Positions 31,391 to 34,486 of a stretch of DNA of 34,486 bases are shown piece by piece. Both the position numbers and the translations under genes were made by a program. Location of the stretch: the NCBI GenBank assembly GCA_013204185.1, contig JABMOI010000239.1:1-34486 (forward strand), in the 5' to 3' direction. The DNA is from a bacterium (lineage in GTDB: Bacteria > Bacteroidota > Rhodothermia > Rhodothermales > UBA10348). How positions within the stretch are numbered: the stretch's first letter is position 1; every line of letters starts with the position of its first letter. Below the pieces are notes generated by a model. That model did no database searches. It had not been told where the DNA came from and saw only the letters and a list, made by a program, of their open reading frames with translations.

Positions 31391-32815
31391 TCATCCGTTC
31401 CCAAATCGGAGCCGGAGAATGCTTGCCCGGTAACCAAACACCTGCTTCAGCTGATCGGCAATAAATAATGCATTCACCATTTTACCAATGGGCCCGGCGG
31501 GGGGAGCGTAATAGACTCTGTCTGTCATAACGGTTTCATTCCCTTTCGCTTCGAAGGTGTGTTCGTGCCACCATGAGTGGTACGGGCCTTTCAGCTGCGA
31601 GTCCACAAACTTCTCGCCGGGGATCCAATTTTCAATTCGGGTTTGCCAGCGGATAGGGACGATGCCCACCTTGAGTTTGTAATCAATGAGCGCTCCGTCT
31701 TCCATCGTTTCCGGCAGATTGGTGATCCGGAACTGCATGGCAGGTGGGGTTATCACACCGAGATTCTCGGGTCTAGAGAAGAAAGGGAATACTTCATCCA
31801 GAGGCCGTTTGATAACGGTGGAAGTTTCCAACACAAAAGCTGGCTTTCGTTTTTTGATATAGTCTGAATCTGGCAGCGCCCCCTCAATTGATTTCACTTC
31901 AATAGAGTCATTCTGCAAGATGTCTTTTAGCGCTTCCGTGACAGTTTGATACTGGAATTTAAACCCTTTTGCCTGTGCGTGAGCGGGTATGGCACGTTGT
32001 CCTTGCAGTAGGACCACAGAGGCATCTCCAAAGAGCATTTTGACCGCAAATGAGGGAATCGGTAAAAAGGACGGACGGCTCAGTTGTTTTCCAATGGCCG
32101 TCGCTAACTCGCTGAAGGTCACCGGGTTAGGAGCTGTGCCATTGAAGGCTCCAGACATCGTTTCATCGTCGATGGCCTTAGTGATGAGTTCAACTAAGTC
32201 CTCAATGTGGATCCACGGAACGTATTGGTCTCCGGACCCAATGGGCCCACCCACACCGAATGAAAAGGCAGGAAGCATTTGCTCCAAGGCTCCACCACCA
32301 CGTCCAAGTACGACGCCGGTACGAATACGTGCAACGCGCACGCCTTTATCCCTCGCATTCAGCGCCTCGGATTCCCAGTCACGGCATAAAGTGGCTAAAA
32401 AGTCATCACCAGAAGGCCATTCCTCGTTGAGAATGGCGTCCCCTCCGTCTCCGTACAGGCCAACCGCGCTACTAGACACTAATACCTTGGGCGGATTTTC
32501 TTTTGACATGGCGGACACGAGGTCACGCGTAAGGTCCAACCGGCTGCTTTTGATAGACGCAATTTTCTCCTCGTTCCACCGTCCGCCCAATAAGGGATCT
32601 CCGGCAAGGTTTACCACGGCGTCAGCTTTGTCCATGGCTGAACGAAGGGCTTCTGGGCCGGAAGATGTTTCTAGGAACGATACTTCCATTCCCAGTTGGG
32701 AAGCGGCACGCTTTTTATCCCGAACATAGGCAACTACTTCGTGCCCGTCGCGGCGCAATCGAAGGGTAAGAGCGCGACCAATAAACCCCGTCGCTCCCGT
32801 GATAAAAATATTCAT
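31391..32815 (-). CDS. TIGR01777-type sugar-epimerase-like protein fused to SRPBCC
   Basis: Residues 1 to about 305 are an extended SDR of the TIGR01777 / SDR39U1 type: NIFITGATGFIGRALTLRL, NLAGDPLLGGRW, SSSAVGLYGD, ARIRTGVVLGRGGGAL and PWIHIEDLV. Residues about 325-474 (FVLETSTVIKRPLDEVFPFF, ENLGVITPPAMQFRI, YHSWWHEHTFEA) are a SRPBCC (START-like) ligand-binding domain. This fusion is known in other bacteria; it probably acts on a hydrophobic or sugar-linked substrate. It diverges from a cupin gene, their starts only 39 bases apart. Confidence 0.88.
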   Translation of the reverse strand: MNIFITGATGFIGRALTLRLRRDGHEVVAYVRDKKRAASQLGMEVSFLETSSGPEALRSAMDKADAVVNLAGDPLLGGRWNEEKIASIKSSRLDLTRDLVSAMSKENPPKVLVSSSAVGLYGDGGDAILNEEWPSGDDFLATLCRDWESEALNARDKGVRVARIRTGVVLGRGGGALEQMLPAFSFGVGGPIGSGDQYVPWIHIEDLVELITKAIDDETMSGAFNGTAPNPVTFSELATAIGKQLSRPSFLPIPSFAVKMLFGDASVVLLQGQRAIPAHAQAKGFKFQYQTVTEALKDILQNDSIEVKSIEGALPDSDYIKKRKPAFVLETSTVIKRPLDEVFPFFSRPENLGVITPPAMQFRITNLPETMEDGALIDYKLKVGIVPIRWQTRIENWIPGEKFVDSQLKGPYHSWWHEHTFEAKGNETVMTDRVYYAPPAGPIGKMVNALFIADQLKQVFGYRASILRLRFGNG

Positions 32816-32854
32816 ATTTTCGACTGATTGATTCGATCAAAAGGTGGGATGTTT

Positions 32855-33187
32855 ATGGAACGCATGACTTTAGAAAACGCCTTCAAAGCACTAGAAATTC
32901 ACGATAAGCCGTTCAAGACGGTTTTCTCACACGGCTCCCTCGTCGTAGAAATCTATAAACCCGACAAGGTGGACCTTCAGACCCCTCACACCCGAGATGA
33001 GGTCTATGTTATTGCGACTGGAACGGGCTTTTTCTTGAACGATGGCGTGCGCCAGCCAGTTGAGTCCGGCGAAGTCCTTTTTGTACCCGCCGGAGTCGAA
33101 CATCGATTCGAGGACTTCTCTGATGATTTCGCAACCTGGGTCTTTTTCTACGGCCCAGAGGGGGGCGAATCGAGCGGCGGCGGGTGA
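32855..33187 (+). CDS. Cupin-domain protein
   Basis: This 110-residue single-domain cupin has KPDKVDLQTPHTRDEVYVIATGTG-like metal motif 1 (H-x3-D/E) and motif 2 VLFVPAGVEHRFED (P-x-x-x-H). Residues His and Glu are kept, so it likely binds a metal. The start at 32855 (MERMTLENAF) is chosen for the AAGGTGG seven bases upstream; ATGs at 32849 and 32828 are alternatives. The C-terminus (GGESSGGG) is encoded by a DNA repeat at 33161-33182. Substrate unknown. Confidence 0.85.
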   Translation: MERMTLENAFKALEIHDKPFKTVFSHGSLVVEIYKPDKVDLQTPHTRDEVYVIATGTGFFLNDGVRQPVESGEVLFVPAGVEHRFEDFSDDFATWVFFYGPEGGESSGGG

Positions 33188-33244
33188 CCGCCTCTCGGTT
33201 CCGCAAACGAAAAGAGGGGGCGAATCGAGCGGCGGCGCATGACC
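33161..33244. repeat. Direct repeat spanning the cupin stop codon
   Basis: A 22-base GC-rich sequence beginning GGGGGCGAATCGAGC occurs at 33161-33182 and again identically at 33216-33237, 55 bases on. Both are followed by two variable bases and TGACC. The first copy codes for the Gly/Ser tail of the cupin and its stop; GGCGG-GTGA-CCGCC (33179-33192) forms a hairpin around it. The second copy is noncoding. It may be a dispersed repeat that landed on the 3' end. Confidence 0.6.
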
Positions 33245-33288
33245 AAGGGCGACGCCGCGTGATGCTCTCCATACTTCTCAAAAGAGAA

Positions 33289-33318
33289 GAGGGGCCGGGC
33301 TTTTAAGCCCGGCCCCTC
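33289..33318. terminator. GC-rich bidirectional hairpin terminator
   Basis: GAGGGGCCGGGCTT (33289-33302) pairs perfectly with AAGCCCGGCCCCTC (33305-33318). On the minus strand it is followed by CTTCTCTTTT, so it best serves the secreted-protein gene ending at 33356; it also lies after the cupin gene. Confidence 0.75.
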
Positions 33319-33355
33319 TCTCAAAGCCATCCCCTACTCTAGTAGTAATTTAAGC

Positions 33356-33829
33356 TTAGTCTTCAGTGATGGTGTAGGTAACCGTGCGAGTTACGTTGTC
33401 TGGTCGAGCGTCTACAGTTGCAACTGCTTCGTAGTTGAGTGCTAAACCGCTTTCGTTTGTTCTGGAGATCTTTTTTACTAGGTCAGATGATCTTTCTGAA
33501 AGACGAACTTTCCCGTTTGAAGATGCTTTTGAAGGAGCAGCCATTGTTGCGAAGAGTGTCAACCCTTCTGGCATGTCGGAGTCTAGTTTAGCTGAAATTT
33601 TCTGCTCTCTTCCGTTCGTTGTGATTGCGTATGTGGCGGAAGCCGTTGCAGCGTCAGGAGCTTGTCCAGCAGTTGCTGAAGCGATGGTCATGTTGATTGT
33701 GCCTTGTACAGAGATGACTGCGATTTCAGCGACTCTGATTGATACTTCCTGGCTAGCTTTGTTGCTCTGAGCCATTGCGGTGGAAGAGAAGGCGAAGGCG
33801 ATAAGGGCAAAGGTAAAGATGTTTTTCAT
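33356..33829 (-). CDS. Small secreted beta-rich protein, tandem paralogue 1
   Basis: I do not recognise the family of this 157-residue protein. It has a clear signal peptide (MKNIFTFALIAFAFSSTAMAQ) and a mature part rich in Thr, Ser and Val with alternating hydrophobicity (VSIRVAEIAVISVQGTINM, ATASATYAITTNG, DNVTRTVTYTITED), like an Ig- or fimbrial-type beta-sandwich. There is no cysteine. A second copy lies upstream at 34277-34486. ATG at 33827-33829 is chosen as it starts the signal. GGCGAG-CGATT-CTCGCC (33858-33874) forms a hairpin in its 5' UTR. It may be an abundant surface protein. Confidence 0.7.
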   Translation of the reverse strand: MKNIFTFALIAFAFSSTAMAQSNKASQEVSIRVAEIAVISVQGTINMTIASATAGQAPDAATASATYAITTNGREQKISAKLDSDMPEGLTLFATMAAPSKASSNGKVRLSERSSDLVKKISRTNESGLALNYEAVATVDARPDNVTRTVTYTITED

Positions 33830-33857
33830 TTTGATAATCTTAGTAGAGGTATGGTTT

Positions 33858-33874
33858 GGCGAGCGATTCTCGCC
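33858..33874 (-). promoter_or_regulatory. 5' UTR hairpin and intergenic region of the secreted paralogue
   Basis: GGCGAG (33858-33863) and CTCGCC (33869-33874) form a six-pair hairpin about 29 bases before the ATG. Of the 447 bases between the paralogues (33830-34276), the rest holds the hairpin at 34123-34159 and no gene; no convincing TAnnTTTG promoter was found. Confidence 0.35.
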
Positions 33875-34122
33875 CTGTGACCCTATAGAGTCGTTGTTGC
33901 CTAATCCTCTACAAGCCGCGTGCCACGACACCTAAAAAAGACCTAAACCCCTCATACGGCCTATTTTGGGGTTTATCCCTTCTGTGCCAACGCTACATTT
34001 GTTTCGATTCCGAAACAGTTCTGCCTCGCTACCACTCCACTTCACGCTGGCAAAAGCCTTCACTGCGCAGCTTTCACAGGTCAATAGGCTAGATGTCTTT
34101 TGTTTCCAACCTATCTAACAAC

Positions 34123-34159
34123 GAAAGGGGGCCGGGCCTATTTGGCCCAGCCCCCTTTC
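34123..34159. terminator. GC-rich hairpin terminator after paralogue 2
   Basis: GAAAGGGGGCCGGGCC (34123-34138), loop TATTT, GGCCCAGCCCCCTTTC (34144-34159) pair with one C/A mismatch. The core GGGGCCGGGC is shared with the hairpin at 33289-33318, so the terminator seems to have been duplicated with the gene. It is 117 bases past the stop of paralogue 2. Confidence 0.7.
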
Positions 34160-34276
34160 TGGTTCACCTAAACTCTACCTTAGGATGTTAAGTCCTGTTT
34201 AGTTGTGAGGGAGTTGGTCTTGATGAAGTGCCGTTTAGCTAACCTCATCTTGGGGTCTGTTAGTTAGCTGTGCTAG

Positions 34277-34486
34277 TTAGTTAGCTGTGATCGTGTAGGT
34301 GACGGTGCGGCTTACGTTGTCTGGCGTTGCGTCTACTGTTGCAACTGCTTCGTAGGCTAGAGCAAGACCGCTCTGGTTCGTGTTAGAGATCTTGGTAACC
34401 AAGTCAGCTGATTTGTCTGTAAGCTCAACTTTGCCGTTTGAAGATGCTTTTGAAGGAGCAGCCATCGTAGCGAAGAGCGAAAGACC
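34277..34486 (-). CDS. Small secreted beta-rich protein, tandem paralogue 2 (partial)
   Basis: The gene runs off the window, so only its last 69 codons are seen, beginning GLSLFATMAAPSKASSNGK. Over this length it matches the end of the 33356-33829 protein with few changes (for example DNVSRTVTYTITAN against DNVTRTVTYTITED), so the two are recent tandem duplicates. TAGTTAGCTGTG occurs at 34261-34272 and 34278-34289, a small duplication of the stop-codon region. Confidence 0.75.
   Translation of the reverse strand, partial: GLSLFATMAAPSKASSNGKVELTDKSADLVTKISNTNQSGLALAYEAVATVDATPDNVSRTVTYTITAN

Noticed and set aside
33009-33330. Arg/Pro-rich minus-strand open frames
   Set aside because: They arise from the GC-rich repeats and the antisense of the cupin gene.

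Overview
The window looks like chromosomal DNA from a Gram-negative bacterium of the Bacteroidota/Rhodothermota (FCB) side of the tree. The evidence is a TonB-dependent receptor with an N-terminal carboxypeptidase-regulatory-like domain, several lipobox lipoproteins, a DUF6090-type protein, a TTG-N22-TAnnTTTG promoter of the Bacteroidota kind before the his genes, and mostly absent Shine-Dalgarno sequences. Base composition looks balanced by eye. The exact lineage is inference.

Region 1 (1-4914) is amino-acid metabolism. A class III aminotransferase on the minus strand diverges from a short histidine cluster: hisG, a fused hisD-hisB, and hisH. Before hisG lies an apparently complete ribosome-mediated attenuator: promoter, a 40-codon leader peptide with the run His-His-Gly-His-His, an antiterminator helix, and an intrinsic terminator ending 14 bases before the hisG start. 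hisC, hisA, hisF and hisIE are not in the window.

Region 2 (4915-15788) is an accessory stretch rich in toxin-antitoxin (TA) genes. In order it holds an MNT nucleotidyltransferase with a truncated HEPN partner, a RelE/RHH pair, an orphan HicB, MazF/MazE-like, VapC/VapB-like and HipB/HipA. Five of the six have a distinct repeated or palindromic operator candidate upstream. Between them are a serine hydrolase lipoprotein, small membrane-anchored proteins, a tRNA-Ser(TGA) followed by an inverted repeat carrying a terminator on each strand, and a TonB-dependent receptor.

Region 3 (15789-23363) has a secreted unknown, a CPBP membrane protease, a relic of a receiver domain, a DUF6090-like protein, a three-gene set (RimB-like protease, RimK ligase with a C-terminal RCK/TrkA-C domain, AstE/AspA-like zinc hydrolase), and an SDR protein with a MerR-type cobalamin-binding regulator of the CarH/LitR type. 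That regulator is divergent from an ABC operon; two face-to-face promoters share one palindromic -10.

Region 4 (23364-34486) has the ABC ATPase, FtsX-like permease and AttH/CrtC-like lipoprotein operon, a secreted C-type-lectin-like protein, a three-gene operon on the minus strand (all-helical TetR-C-like protein, AarF/UbiB kinase, DUF1131 lipoprotein), an epimerase-SRPBCC fusion divergent from a cupin, and two tandem secreted paralogues, the second cut by the window end, each followed by a related GC-rich hairpin. No CRISPR array, rRNA, integrase, transposase or phage gene was seen.
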